DNA of 64,000 nt from Bacillus infantis NRRL B-14911 (GTDB lineage Bacteria; Bacillota; Bacilli; Bacillales; Cytobacillaceae), in contig NC_022524.1 of NCBI RefSeq assembly GCF_000473245.1, forward strand, positions 1,140,501 to 1,204,500. The letters run 5' to 3'. The notes under the pieces are model-generated. The model did no database searches. It worked only from the letters and a program-made list of their open reading frames with translations, and was not told the origin of the DNA. The position numbers and the translations under genes were made by a program. This document shows, in pieces, positions 25,455 through 33,729 of this stretch (within the stretch, counting starts at the first letter, position 1; every line of letters starts with the position of its first letter).

Positions 25455-27545
25455 ATGAGCAATACAAGAGAAGGCAGAAATAAACAAAATCGAATCTATA
25501 GACTAAAACGGATGTTACAAATCGTCCTTTTATTTTCTTCTACATCGATCCTCGGCTTCCTTAGTTTCTTTTACTTTCAAGGCAAGGACGCGGATATCAG
25601 CAATCTGGAGGACGGGATGTCACAGCCCACGGTCATTTACGATTACAGCGGGGAAGAGGCAAGCAAAATTTCAGCAAGCAAAAATGAAGGCCTCCGTGCC
25701 GACCAGATCCCTGACAGCCTGAAAAATGCCGTGGTTGCAATAGAAGATAAAAGATTTTATGAACATAGCGGCATTGACTACAAAGGCATTATGAGAGCGC
25801 TGTTCACTAATATCAAAGCTGGCGGTGTGGTCGAAGGCGGGAGCACCATTACACAGCAGCTGACGAAGAATGCGCTGCTCACTCATGAAAAAACATACAA
25901 GCGGAAGATGGAAGAGTTTTTCCTGGCAAGGGAAATAGATAAGAAATATTCAAAAGAAGAAATCCTTCAGATGTATTTGAATCAGATTTATTTCGGGGAA
26001 GGGGCATGGGGGGTCAAAAATGCTGCCCTTAAATACTTTGGCAAAGATGCCGAAGATCTGACCATAAGCGAGTCGGCCATTCTGGCGGGAATCATCAAGG
26101 CCCCCTCTGCCCTGAATCCAATCGGCCATCCTGAAGAGGCGGTAGAACGGCGGGATACGGTCCTGCTTCAAATGAAGGAGCAGAACTATATTTCTGCCAG
26201 TGAATTTGAACAAGCCAAAGCAGAGCCGCTTGCTCTCAATGACAGGGGCGGCGATCCACTGAAAGGAAAGTTCCCTTATTATGTTGATCATGTTCTGGAT
26301 GAAGCAATCGAATTATATGGACTGACACAGGATGAATTATTGACAGAGGGATACAGGATCTATACTGAACTTGATCCGGAAATGCAGGCAGCCGCAGAAG
26401 AAATCTACCAAAGAGATGATCTTTTCCCGCAAGGAAAAGAAGATCAGATCGTCCAGAGCGGAGCTGTGCTGGTGGATCCTGAATCAGGCGGTGTCCGTGC
26501 TTTGGTCGGCGGACGAGGCGAGCATGTCTTCAGGGGCTTCAACCGGGCCACCCAGCTGAAGCGCCAGCCCGGCTCAGCTATGAAGCCTTTGGCTGCTTAT
26601 GCGCCGGCTCTGGAAGAGGGATGGAAGGCAACAGACCAGGTAAAAGATGAGAAAATGAGCTTCGGCGGCTATGAACCAGGCAATTATAATGGACAGTACC
26701 GCGGGCAGGTGCCAATGTACGAGGCCGTCAAAGATTCGCTTAATCTTCCGGCGGTATGGATACTTAATGAAATCGGCATTGAAGCGGGGATTGAAGCATC
26801 CAAGCGGTTTGGAATCCCTCTGGAGGAGAGCGACAGAGATCTTGGGATTGCTCTTGGGGGATTGTCATCAGGTGTGTCTCCGCTGGAGATGGCCGGTGCT
26901 TATGCGGCATTTGCCAATGACGGTGTAAGGGAAGAGGCCCATGCAATCATAAAGATCGAAGATGCCCAAGGAAATGTAATAGCCGAACGGGAAGAAAAGT
27001 CTGTGCAGGCAGTTTCTAAAGAAGCAGCAGAACAAATGACAACCATGCTTCTGGGGGTAGTGGAGCAGGGAACCGGGAAGGCAGCAGGCATTCCTGGAAG
27101 GGAGACGGCCGGGAAGACAGGCTCGACCCAGGTGCCGATAGAGGGGATAGATGGCGTAAAGGACCAATGGTTCACCGGCTATACACCTCAGCTTGCCGGT
27201 GCTGTATGGGTCGGTTATGACCATACAGATGAAAACCACTATTTAACAACGACAAGCAGTGAAGGCGCCGCCCCGATCTTCCGGGAGCTGATGGCGGCTG
27301 CTCTTGAAGGGCAGGATGCTGAATCCTTCAATGTTCCGCATATCTCTTATTATATTGAACAAAAAGAGAAAGAAGAAAGATGGAAGAGGGCCAGAGAATG
27401 GGAGGAGAATTTAAGGAAGGAAGCCGAGAAGTGGCAGGAAAAGCTGCGTGAAGAAAAAGGGAAATGGGAAGACCGCTTAAAGGGCAGGGATAAGGAAAAA
27501 GAGAAAGAGAAAGAAAAAGAGAAAGAGAAAAAGCATGAAGATTAA
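25455..27545 (+). CDS. Class A penicillin-binding protein (PbpF/PbpG type)
   Basis: A bifunctional 696-residue peptidoglycan synthase. One transmembrane segment (about 23-42) follows a basic cytoplasmic tail. The glycosyltransferase domain has the catalytic EDKRFYEHSG (E97), GGSTITQQLTKN and the EIDKKYSKEEILQMYLN helix. The transpeptidase domain has SAMK (S374), SLN (428-430) and KTG (554-556). The C-terminus ends in a highly charged (KE)n tail after residue 640. Size and layout fit PbpF/PbpG, the latter being a sporulation PBP of B. subtilis, but I cannot separate them. The ATG at 25455 lies about ten bases after AAAGG. Confidence 0.92.
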   Translation: MSNTREGRNKQNRIYRLKRMLQIVLLFSSTSILGFLSFFYFQGKDADISNLEDGMSQPTVIYDYSGEEASKISASKNEGLRADQIPDSLKNAVVAIEDKRFYEHSGIDYKGIMRALFTNIKAGGVVEGGSTITQQLTKNALLTHEKTYKRKMEEFFLAREIDKKYSKEEILQMYLNQIYFGEGAWGVKNAALKYFGKDAEDLTISESAILAGIIKAPSALNPIGHPEEAVERRDTVLLQMKEQNYISASEFEQAKAEPLALNDRGGDPLKGKFPYYVDHVLDEAIELYGLTQDELLTEGYRIYTELDPEMQAAAEEIYQRDDLFPQGKEDQIVQSGAVLVDPESGGVRALVGGRGEHVFRGFNRATQLKRQPGSAMKPLAAYAPALEEGWKATDQVKDEKMSFGGYEPGNYNGQYRGQVPMYEAVKDSLNLPAVWILNEIGIEAGIEASKRFGIPLEESDRDLGIALGGLSSGVSPLEMAGAYAAFANDGVREEAHAIIKIEDAQGNVIAEREEKSVQAVSKEAAEQMTTMLLGVVEQGTGKAAGIPGRETAGKTGSTQVPIEGIDGVKDQWFTGYTPQLAGAVWVGYDHTDENHYLTTTSSEGAAPIFRELMAAALEGQDAESFNVPHISYYIEQKEKEERWKRAREWEENLRKEAEKWQEKLREEKGKWEDRLKGRDKEKEKEKEKEKEKKHED

Positions 27546-27548
27546 AAT

Positions 27549-27578
27549 AAAAAAGAGCCGGTCGGCTCTTTTTTTTGC
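27549..27578. terminator. Bidirectional terminator after PBP gene
   Basis: AAAAGAGCCG and CGGCTCTTTT arms with a GT loop, flanked by A and T runs. Confidence 0.9.
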
Positions 27579-27583
27579 TGTCG

Positions 27584-27655
27584 TTAGAACAGCCAGCTTA
27601 CAAGTGCGCCAATCACAACGATGGCGCCGATTATCATAAGAATCGTCCGGATCAT
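27584..27655 (-). CDS. Possible 23-residue single-pass membrane peptide
   Basis: A tiny frame, MIRTILMIIGAIVVIGALV and then SWLF, that is one hydrophobic helix with an Arg at its N-terminal end. It sits between the PBP terminator and the HPr-like gene on the minus strand. AAAGGCAG precedes the ATG but at a long spacing of about 13 bases. The composition is strikingly membrane-like, yet such short frames are easily found by chance, so the call is tentative. Confidence 0.4.
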   Translation of the reverse strand: MIRTILMIIGAIVVIGALVSWLF

Positions 27656-27680
27656 TATAGGTTCACTGCCTTTCTGGGAA

Positions 27681-27992
27681 TTAAACGGTTTCCGTCATTA
27701 ATGGCTGGTCAGCCTTTTTGAATGCAGATACACGGTTTGCGCAAGTTTCCTTGATTTTAGCGAGATGCTTCCTTGCCTGCACCCCTTCGACAATCACTTT
27801 AATGGATGTATTCGCCTTTTGGGTCAGCAGGAAGGAAACCAGCTTTGGCATATTGGAAGCATCAACTGACTTCTGATTGCAATAGATGATTGTGTTGCCT
27901 TTATATTGCTTAGCGGCCTGATAGATTTCAAGCATATCTTTCATTGTAAAATGTCTATCCAGGTTAATGTTTGTAGAGATGATTTCTTTCAT
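27681..27992 (-). CDS. HPr-like domain protein
   Basis: A 103-residue protein whose spacing of strands and helices follows the phosphocarrier HPr: DRHFTMKDMLEIYQAAKQY matches the helix after the active-site His, then NTIIYCNQKSVDASNMPKLVSFLL, TSIKVIVEGVQARKHLAKIKE. A His is present at the expected place, but the HPr consensus H-A-R-P reads H-F-T-M, so the Arg needed for PTS phosphotransfer is missing, and the Ser46 region differs. I infer an HPr-fold protein with another role, comparable to Crh-like paralogues. AAGGAG lies about 12 bases before the ATG at 27992. Confidence 0.65.
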   Translation of the reverse strand: MKEIISTNINLDRHFTMKDMLEIYQAAKQYKGNTIIYCNQKSVDASNMPKLVSFLLTQKANTSIKVIVEGVQARKHLAKIKETCANRVSAFKKADQPLMTETV

Positions 27993-28237
27993 AATGGTTC
28001 AGTTCTCCTTTATAGTATATTTATAGTTTTTGTTTGTTTTTTTATCGTTTATTGTTACTTGAGATTTACCCCGGCTCCCGAAGTCTAAACATGTCAAAAT
28101 GATGACAGGGCTTCTCTATTTTTCCAGTAGAAGCTGCTGGATAAGGCATAAGATTTGCCGGCTGGTGAAGTCAGGTTTAAGATAAATGCATAATCATTCT
28201 GAATAATGAGGCATTTATCATGGAGGGGGACAATAGG

Positions 28238-29410
28238 TTGCTGACTCTCATCAGAAACGGGAATGTATATGCACCTGATCATATAGGAAAGAAAGATATA
28301 CTGCTTACAGGGAATAAGATTGGCTATATAAAGGATCATATCGATCTGCCTGAAGGCTTTGCAGATATCAGGATAATAGAGGCAGAGGGAAAGCTGGTAG
28401 TACCCGGCTTCATTGATGCCCACGTCCATATCATAGGTGGTGGCGGCGAGGGCGGCTACCGGACAAGGACTCCTGAGCTGCAGCTGACCGATGCCACTCT
28501 GGCAGGCATTACCACCATTGTGGGCGTAATCGGAACAGATGGTACCACCAGGACGATGCCCAGCCTGATTGCCAAAGCAAGGGCGCTGGAGGAAGAAGGA
28601 ATCACCTGCTATGCCCAGACAGGATCCTATCAGGTGCCGGTAAAGACACTCACTGGGAAAATTGAAGATGATATCATCCTGATTGATAAAATAATCGGGG
28701 CAGGAGAAATTGCCATCAGCGATCACCGTTCTTCCCAGCCTACCGTAGAGGAGCTCGCCAAAATAGCATCTGCAGCCCGGATCGGGGGAATGCTTTCAGG
28801 CAAAGCCGGGATCGTCAACATCCATGTTGGCGACAGCTATGATCATTTGAAGCTGATTGAAGATGTGGTGGAACAGACTGATATTCCGCTCCGCCAATTT
28901 TACCCGACACATATCAACCGCAATCCCCACCTCTTTGAAGAGGGCATCCGATATGCCAAAAGGGGGGGCTATGTTGATTTTACAACCAGCTCCATTCCTA
29001 AGTTCCAGGAGGAAGGGGAGGTTAAATGCAGCAGGGGATTGAAAAGGATGCTTGCCGCAGGGGTCGGAATATCACAGATTACTTTTACCTCTGACGCCCA
29101 GGGCAGCCTGCCGGATTTTAACGAGGCAGGAGAACTGATCGGCATGAAGGTCGGAAAGATATCCTCTTTATATAGTGAAGTCCGTGACAGCATCCTTCTT
29201 GAAGATATCCCGCTTGACCAGGCAATCAGGGTCATAACCAAAAATCCGGCAGACATTTTGAAGCTGCCTCATAAAGGGGCGATTGAAGCAGGCAGGGATG
29301 CAGACCTGGTCATGCTGGATCCGGACGATTATCAGATTGATACCGTCATAGCCCTTGGCAGGACCATGGTAGAAGGCGGACAGGCTATTGTCAAAGGAAC
29401 TTTTGAATAA
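28238..29410 (+). CDS. iadA: Isoaspartyl dipeptidase (beta-aspartyl peptidase)
   Basis: A 390-residue amidohydrolase that cleaves beta-aspartyl dipeptides from damaged proteins. Motifs: H-V-H metal ligands at 62 and 64 in PGFIDAHVHIIGGGGEGG, SDHRSSQPT near 161-169, FYPTHINRN, and FTSDAQGS with the catalytic Asp. In E. coli IadA a carboxylated Lys bridges the two zinc ions just before AISDHRS; here the aligned residue is Glu (E157). The frame opens at ATG 28220, but the TTG at 28238 is preceded by GGAGGGGG at eight bases. It is monocistronic, with a terminator before mtlA. Confidence 0.9.
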   Translation: MLTLIRNGNVYAPDHIGKKDILLTGNKIGYIKDHIDLPEGFADIRIIEAEGKLVVPGFIDAHVHIIGGGGEGGYRTRTPELQLTDATLAGITTIVGVIGTDGTTRTMPSLIAKARALEEEGITCYAQTGSYQVPVKTLTGKIEDDIILIDKIIGAGEIAISDHRSSQPTVEELAKIASAARIGGMLSGKAGIVNIHVGDSYDHLKLIEDVVEQTDIPLRQFYPTHINRNPHLFEEGIRYAKRGGYVDFTTSSIPKFQEEGEVKCSRGLKRMLAAGVGISQITFTSDAQGSLPDFNEAGELIGMKVGKISSLYSEVRDSILLEDIPLDQAIRVITKNPADILKLPHKGAIEAGRDADLVMLDPDDYQIDTVIALGRTMVEGGQAIVKGTFE

Positions 29411-29423
29411 ACCTGTAAAGAGC

Positions 29424-29455
29424 AGACTGAAGATTTTCATTCAGTCTACTTTTTC
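29424..29455 (+). terminator. Terminator of iadA
   Basis: AGACTGAA and TTCAGTCT arms followed by ACTTTTT. Confidence 0.85.
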
Positions 29456-29501
29456 TGCTGCAAGCTGTAAGAATAACTGGCCTTTTTTGAGAAACAATAG
29501 G

Positions 29502-29526
29502 TTTGTCACAATGGTGTGCGACAAAG
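29502..29526 (+). promoter_or_regulatory. Probable MtlR operator
   Basis: TTTGTCAC and GTGCGACAAAG-like arms form an inverted repeat (TTGTCACA-4-TGTGCGACAA), close to the TTGNCAC-N4-GTGNCAA pattern known for MtlR sites of Firmicutes. It ends 16 bases upstream of the -35 box of mtlA, the position expected for an activator. Confidence 0.75.
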
Positions 29527-29542
29527 TTAGTTTTCTTCTTCG

Positions 29543-29571
29543 TTGAACCCTGCCTCCCTGTCATTTACCAT
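29543..29571 (+). promoter_or_regulatory. Sigma-A promoter of the mannitol operon
   Basis: TTGAAC, 17 bp, TACCAT. The weak -10 box fits a promoter that needs the activator MtlR bound upstream. Confidence 0.65.
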
Positions 29572-29609
29572 AGATAAGTAAATACTATAAATAGAAGGGA
29601 AGAGTGCAA

Positions 29610-31550
29610 ATGGCTCAGCCTAATATAAAAATAGCTGTACAAAAATTCGGTAACTTCCTGAGCTCCATGGTCATGCCGAATATCGGTGCGTTTATCGCCT
29701 GGGGCCTGATAACTGCACTATTCATACCATCCGGGTTCTGGCCAAATGAAAGCCTTGCCAAAATGGTTGACCCAATGATTACTTATCTTCTTCCGCTGCT
29801 GATTGGTTATACAGGCGGAAAATTGATCCATGACCAGCGCGGAGCTGTAGTCGGTGCCATAGCTACTATGGGTGTCATCGTCGGCTCTGATATTCCGATG
29901 TTCCTCGGAGCCATGATTGTCGGCCCGATCGCCGGTTATGCAATCAAGCTTTTTGATCGCGCCATTGAAGGTAAGGTCAAGGCAGGCTTTGAAATGCTTG
30001 TCAATAACTTCTCTGCCGGAATCATTGGCGGTGTACTCGCGATATTGGCATTTGCGGGTATCGGACCTGCAGTCGATGTATTCACAGGCTGGCTGGTCAG
30101 CGGGGTGGAATGGCTTGTAGAAACAAACCTGCTGCCATTAACAAGCATCCTGATTGAACCTGCAAAAATTCTATTCCTTAACAATGCAATCAACCACGGG
30201 GTCCTGACTCCGATTGGGACGGAACAGATCAAACAGACAGGCCAGTCCATCCTGCTGCTGCTGGAAGCAAACCCTGGACCTGGTATCGGTGTGCTTCTTG
30301 CGTACATCTTCTTCGGAAAAGGAAACGCAAAGCAATCTGCACCCGGAGCTGCACTTATCCATTTCTTTGGGGGAATCCATGAAATTTACTTCCCTTACAT
30401 CCTGATGCGTCCGCTATTATTCATCGCGGTCATCCTTGGCGGAATGAGCGGTGTGTTCACACTTGTCCTGCTTGGCGGCGGTCTATTCGCACCGGCATCA
30501 CCGGGAAGCATTCTCGCCATCACGGCAGTGACGCCGCACCATGCGAGTGCCTATATTGCCAACTTTGCTGCTGTCCTTGTAGCCGGTGCTGTTTCGTTCA
30601 TTGCTTCTGCCTTTATTTTAAAAACAGGCAAGCAGTCAGATGAAAATATTGAAGCCGCAGCACAAAAGATGCAGGAAATGAAAGGGAAGAAAAGCTCAGT
30701 TGCTTCTGCATTCACAGCAACAGAAGGCAAGCTTCCTGAAAATGTGAGCAAAATTGTCTTTGCCTGTGATGCCGGAATGGGCTCAAGCGCCATGGGGGCT
30801 TCACTTCTCCGCAAAAAAGTGAAGGCTGCCGGCCTTAATGATGTGAATGTAACCAATACGGCAATTAGCAATATTCCTGCTGACGCACAGGTAGTCATTA
30901 CACAGGAAGAACTGACGCCAAGGGCAAAAAATAAAATCCCTGAAGCCTATCATGTGTCAGTGGATAATTTCCTTTCAAGCCCTGAATACGATAATCTGAT
31001 CAGCAAGCTGAAAGGAACTGCAGAAGAAGAACTGATTGACATCGCTGAAGATGCGGAAGCTGAAGCGATGGGGGAATCGCCTGCAGAAGAACGCAAGGAA
31101 TCGCCTGCAGCGGAAGCACAGGAAAACAATGATCTGCTGCTGGAAAAATACGTATTCCTGAACCAGAAATTCAATCATAAAGATGAAGCCATCCGTTTTG
31201 CCGGAAGAGCGCTTGTCGATGGCGGATATGTCCGTGAAAATTATATTGAAGCCATGATTGAGCGGGATGAAATGACTTCAACTTATATGGGCAATGATGT
31301 TGCCATCCCTCACGGCACAGAAGCGGCTAAGCAGGAAGTCATCAAATCCGGGTTCACTGTCATCCAGGTTCCGGAGGGAGTAGACTTTAACGGTGAAAAA
31401 GTACGATTGATCTTCGGTATTGCCGGTAAAGATGGCACCCATCTTGAAATATTGTCTTCCATTGCCGTCACTTGCTCGGAGATGGAAAACATCGAAAAAA
31501 TGGTCCAGGCGAAAACAGCCAAAGAGTTAATGGATATCCTTAACGGGTAA
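29610..31550 (+). CDS. mtlA: PTS mannitol transporter EIICBA
   Basis: A 646-residue fused mannitol permease. The EIIC membrane domain (residues 1-340) has eight or so hydrophobic segments and the GGIHEIYFPYILMRP motif. A linker leads to EIIB with the phosphorylated Cys C386 in VFACDAGMGSSAMG. An acidic, Ala/Glu-rich linker (about 470-510) leads to the EIIA domain with phospho-His H568 in VAIPHGTEAA. Many Bacillus species have MtlA (CB) and MtlF (A) as separate proteins; here they are fused as in E. coli. The ATG at 29610 lies eight bases after AGAAGGGAA. It is the first gene of mtlA-mtlR-mtlD. Confidence 0.95.
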   Translation: MAQPNIKIAVQKFGNFLSSMVMPNIGAFIAWGLITALFIPSGFWPNESLAKMVDPMITYLLPLLIGYTGGKLIHDQRGAVVGAIATMGVIVGSDIPMFLGAMIVGPIAGYAIKLFDRAIEGKVKAGFEMLVNNFSAGIIGGVLAILAFAGIGPAVDVFTGWLVSGVEWLVETNLLPLTSILIEPAKILFLNNAINHGVLTPIGTEQIKQTGQSILLLLEANPGPGIGVLLAYIFFGKGNAKQSAPGAALIHFFGGIHEIYFPYILMRPLLFIAVILGGMSGVFTLVLLGGGLFAPASPGSILAITAVTPHHASAYIANFAAVLVAGAVSFIASAFILKTGKQSDENIEAAAQKMQEMKGKKSSVASAFTATEGKLPENVSKIVFACDAGMGSSAMGASLLRKKVKAAGLNDVNVTNTAISNIPADAQVVITQEELTPRAKNKIPEAYHVSVDNFLSSPEYDNLISKLKGTAEEELIDIAEDAEAEAMGESPAEERKESPAAEAQENNDLLLEKYVFLNQKFNHKDEAIRFAGRALVDGGYVRENYIEAMIERDEMTSTYMGNDVAIPHGTEAAKQEVIKSGFTVIQVPEGVDFNGEKVRLIFGIAGKDGTHLEILSSIAVTCSEMENIEKMVQAKTAKELMDILNG

Positions 31551-31569
31551 GGACCGGTAAGACATGCAG

Positions 31570-31592
31570 AAAGGCACAGCTTGTGCCTTTTT
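31570..31592 (+). terminator. Hairpin between mtlA and mtlR
   Basis: AAGGCACA and TGTGCCTT arms with a three-base loop and five T. It may end part of the mtlA transcripts, so mtlR and mtlD would be expressed at a lower level. Confidence 0.8.
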
Positions 31593-31645
31593 GCGCTTTT
31601 GTTTTTTGGCGGAAAAGAATCTGTCTGCAGATAGGGCTGATAAAG

Positions 31646-33724
31646 ATGTTTATTACCTCAAGGGAGAAAAGCATCATAGAACTGATCATAAAGACGGCCG
31701 GCAAGCATACGGCCCTGACCCTTGCTTCTTACTTAAACGTGAGTGCCAGGACTGTCCACCGGGACCTTGCATCTGTTGCAAAGGTTCTTCGGCAATTCGG
31801 GCTTGAGCTTGGGCGGACGCCTGATGAAGGCCTCGTGATTTCCGGGCGGAATGAGGATGTTTTCCGGCTTGTTCAGACAATGGCGGAAACCATTCCGACA
31901 GACCAGACTCCCCAGGAAAGGAAGCTGCTGATTCTGTTGGAGCTCCTTAAGGGGGAACCCTTTAAACTTCAGCCGGCAGCAAAGGAAGTCGGCATCAGTG
32001 TGACGACCTATACTGCATACCTCGATGAATTGGCTGGCTGGCTTGAAAGCTACCGGCTCTCTGTCAGAAGGAAAAGAGGGGTAGGGGTAGAGCTGTCCGG
32101 CAAAGAATCTGATATAAGGAAGGCGCTGGCCGACTATTATTTAATCTATTTTAATGAAGAGCTCATAGAAAGCCTGTTCCTCCTTGATGCAGGAAGCTGG
32201 AACAAGCCCAGGGTGCTCTACTATTTCCGGTCAAAGTTCCTTTACGCAGCCGACCGCCTTGCCGGCAGAAGAATCAATAAGGGGCAGTCAAGATTGGCTG
32301 ACAGCGACTATATCGGCATCCTGGTCCATTTATGCATCTCGCTACAAAGAACAGAAGGCGGCTTTTGCATTGAGGATGACCTCATCGAACCTCCGGACAT
32401 CAAGGAAGAGGCAAATCTGATTGCCAGCCTGGGCAATGAGCTCGCGGATGAATTTTCCGTCAGCCTTGCTGAACAGGATATTCGTTTTCTTGCTATCGTA
32501 CTGAAAGGATCCAAATTGCAGGCACCTGATTCCGTCCACTATGACAGTGTGATGATCGGGCAGTCTGTCAAAAATATCATCCAGCATGTGTCTGCCCAGC
32601 TGAATGCAGATTTAACAGGAGACTTCTCCCTATTTCAGGGCCTGCTCGCCCATATGGAAACATCTATATTCAGGATCAGGCAGAATATGGGGATGCATAA
32701 TCCACTGACAGAAGACATCAAGAAGAAATATCCAGCCCTTTTTCTCGCCGTTAAAAACAGCCTTGAACAGGAGTTCCGTGATATATCTTTTCCCGATGAT
32801 GAGGCAGCATTCATTGCCCTCCACTTCGGATCTGTCCTGCTGCTCAGGGAAGAACAGCTTTCAGTCCATGCACTCATCATCTGCCCGACAGGGATTGGAA
32901 CCTCCAAAATGCTGGCCAGCAGGATCAAAAAAGAATTGCCGGAAATCCGGTCCGTCGAAATTTCCTCTATCAAGGAAATACAGCAAACAGATCTGAACAG
33001 CTACGATATCATTTTTTCAACAGTCAGATTGCCTTACACAGATTTGGAGTACATCCTCGTCAATCCGCTTCTGGAAGAGGAGGATATACTGGCAGCAAAG
33101 GGCTTTCTGCAAAAACACATAGGTGAGCTGGCAGCCAGCCGCACCTTTTCGCCCGAAAGCAGTTATCCCAAGCAAAAAGAACGGAGCATCGGTCTAGGGC
33201 AAATGCTGTCTGACCTTGGTGATGTTCAAAACAGTATCAAAGAAATCCTCCGCAATTTCAGGTTTTACTTTTTTCCTGAAGCAGCTGACCATGAGGAAGT
33301 GGTTTCCCAAATGGTACATAGTGCAAAAGAACAGGGAAGCCTTTCCGAAAGCAGTAAGGTCATCACCCGTTTAAGGGAACGGGAGAAATTGGGCGGGCTG
33401 GGCATACCGAAAACAGGGCTGGCTCTTTTCCATTGCCGCCATGAAGCAGTAAAAGAGCTGATTTTCCAAGTGTCACGGCTCGGCCGCGCAGTCCAGCTGA
33501 AAGGGATGGATGGCAGGATGATGGAGGCGGATAATCTGCTCCTTATGCTTGCGCCTGAAAGCTTAAGCCCAAGACAGCAGGAAATCGTCAGCCTGATCAG
33601 CACCAGCCTGATTGAAAATGATGAAGCGATGCTGATATTTTCTTCAGGCAGTGAGGAAGCTATAAAGAAGAGACTGGAAGAAATTTTTCTCGACTATATC
33701 CAAAACCAATTGATAAAGGGATGA
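31646..33724 (+). CDS. mtlR: Mannitol operon activator MtlR (PRD-containing)
   Basis: A 692-residue transcriptional activator with an N-terminal helix-turn-helix (ALTLASYLNVSARTVHRDL), a second DNA-binding helix region, two PTS-regulation domains (about 180-400, with IGILVHLCISLQR and QGLLAHMETSIFRIRQ), an EIIB-like domain with Cys 413 in LIICPTGIGTSK, and a C-terminal EIIA-like domain with phosphorylatable His in LFHCRHEA (596 and 599). Phosphorylation at these sites couples MtlR activity to mannitol uptake and HPr. The start is the ATG at 31646, giving the MFITSREK N-terminus of the family; the ribosome site is weak. Its stop overlaps the mtlD region. Confidence 0.93.
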   Translation: MFITSREKSIIELIIKTAGKHTALTLASYLNVSARTVHRDLASVAKVLRQFGLELGRTPDEGLVISGRNEDVFRLVQTMAETIPTDQTPQERKLLILLELLKGEPFKLQPAAKEVGISVTTYTAYLDELAGWLESYRLSVRRKRGVGVELSGKESDIRKALADYYLIYFNEELIESLFLLDAGSWNKPRVLYYFRSKFLYAADRLAGRRINKGQSRLADSDYIGILVHLCISLQRTEGGFCIEDDLIEPPDIKEEANLIASLGNELADEFSVSLAEQDIRFLAIVLKGSKLQAPDSVHYDSVMIGQSVKNIIQHVSAQLNADLTGDFSLFQGLLAHMETSIFRIRQNMGMHNPLTEDIKKKYPALFLAVKNSLEQEFRDISFPDDEAAFIALHFGSVLLLREEQLSVHALIICPTGIGTSKMLASRIKKELPEIRSVEISSIKEIQQTDLNSYDIIFSTVRLPYTDLEYILVNPLLEEEDILAAKGFLQKHIGELAASRTFSPESSYPKQKERSIGLGQMLSDLGDVQNSIKEILRNFRFYFFPEAADHEEVVSQMVHSAKEQGSLSESSKVITRLREREKLGGLGIPKTGLALFHCRHEAVKELIFQVSRLGRAVQLKGMDGRMMEADNLLLMLAPESLSPRQQEIVSLISTSLIENDEAMLIFSSGSEEAIKKRLEEIFLDYIQNQLIKG

Positions 33725-33729
33725 TAACT

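Noticed and set aside
28094-28726. 210-codon frame antisense to the start of iadA.
   Set aside because: It mirrors the coding frame of the well-supported iadA, lacks domains and has a biased composition.
31564-31806. Frame with many Cys at the start of mtlR.
   Set aside because: It lies in another frame over mtlR, whose coding potential is clear.
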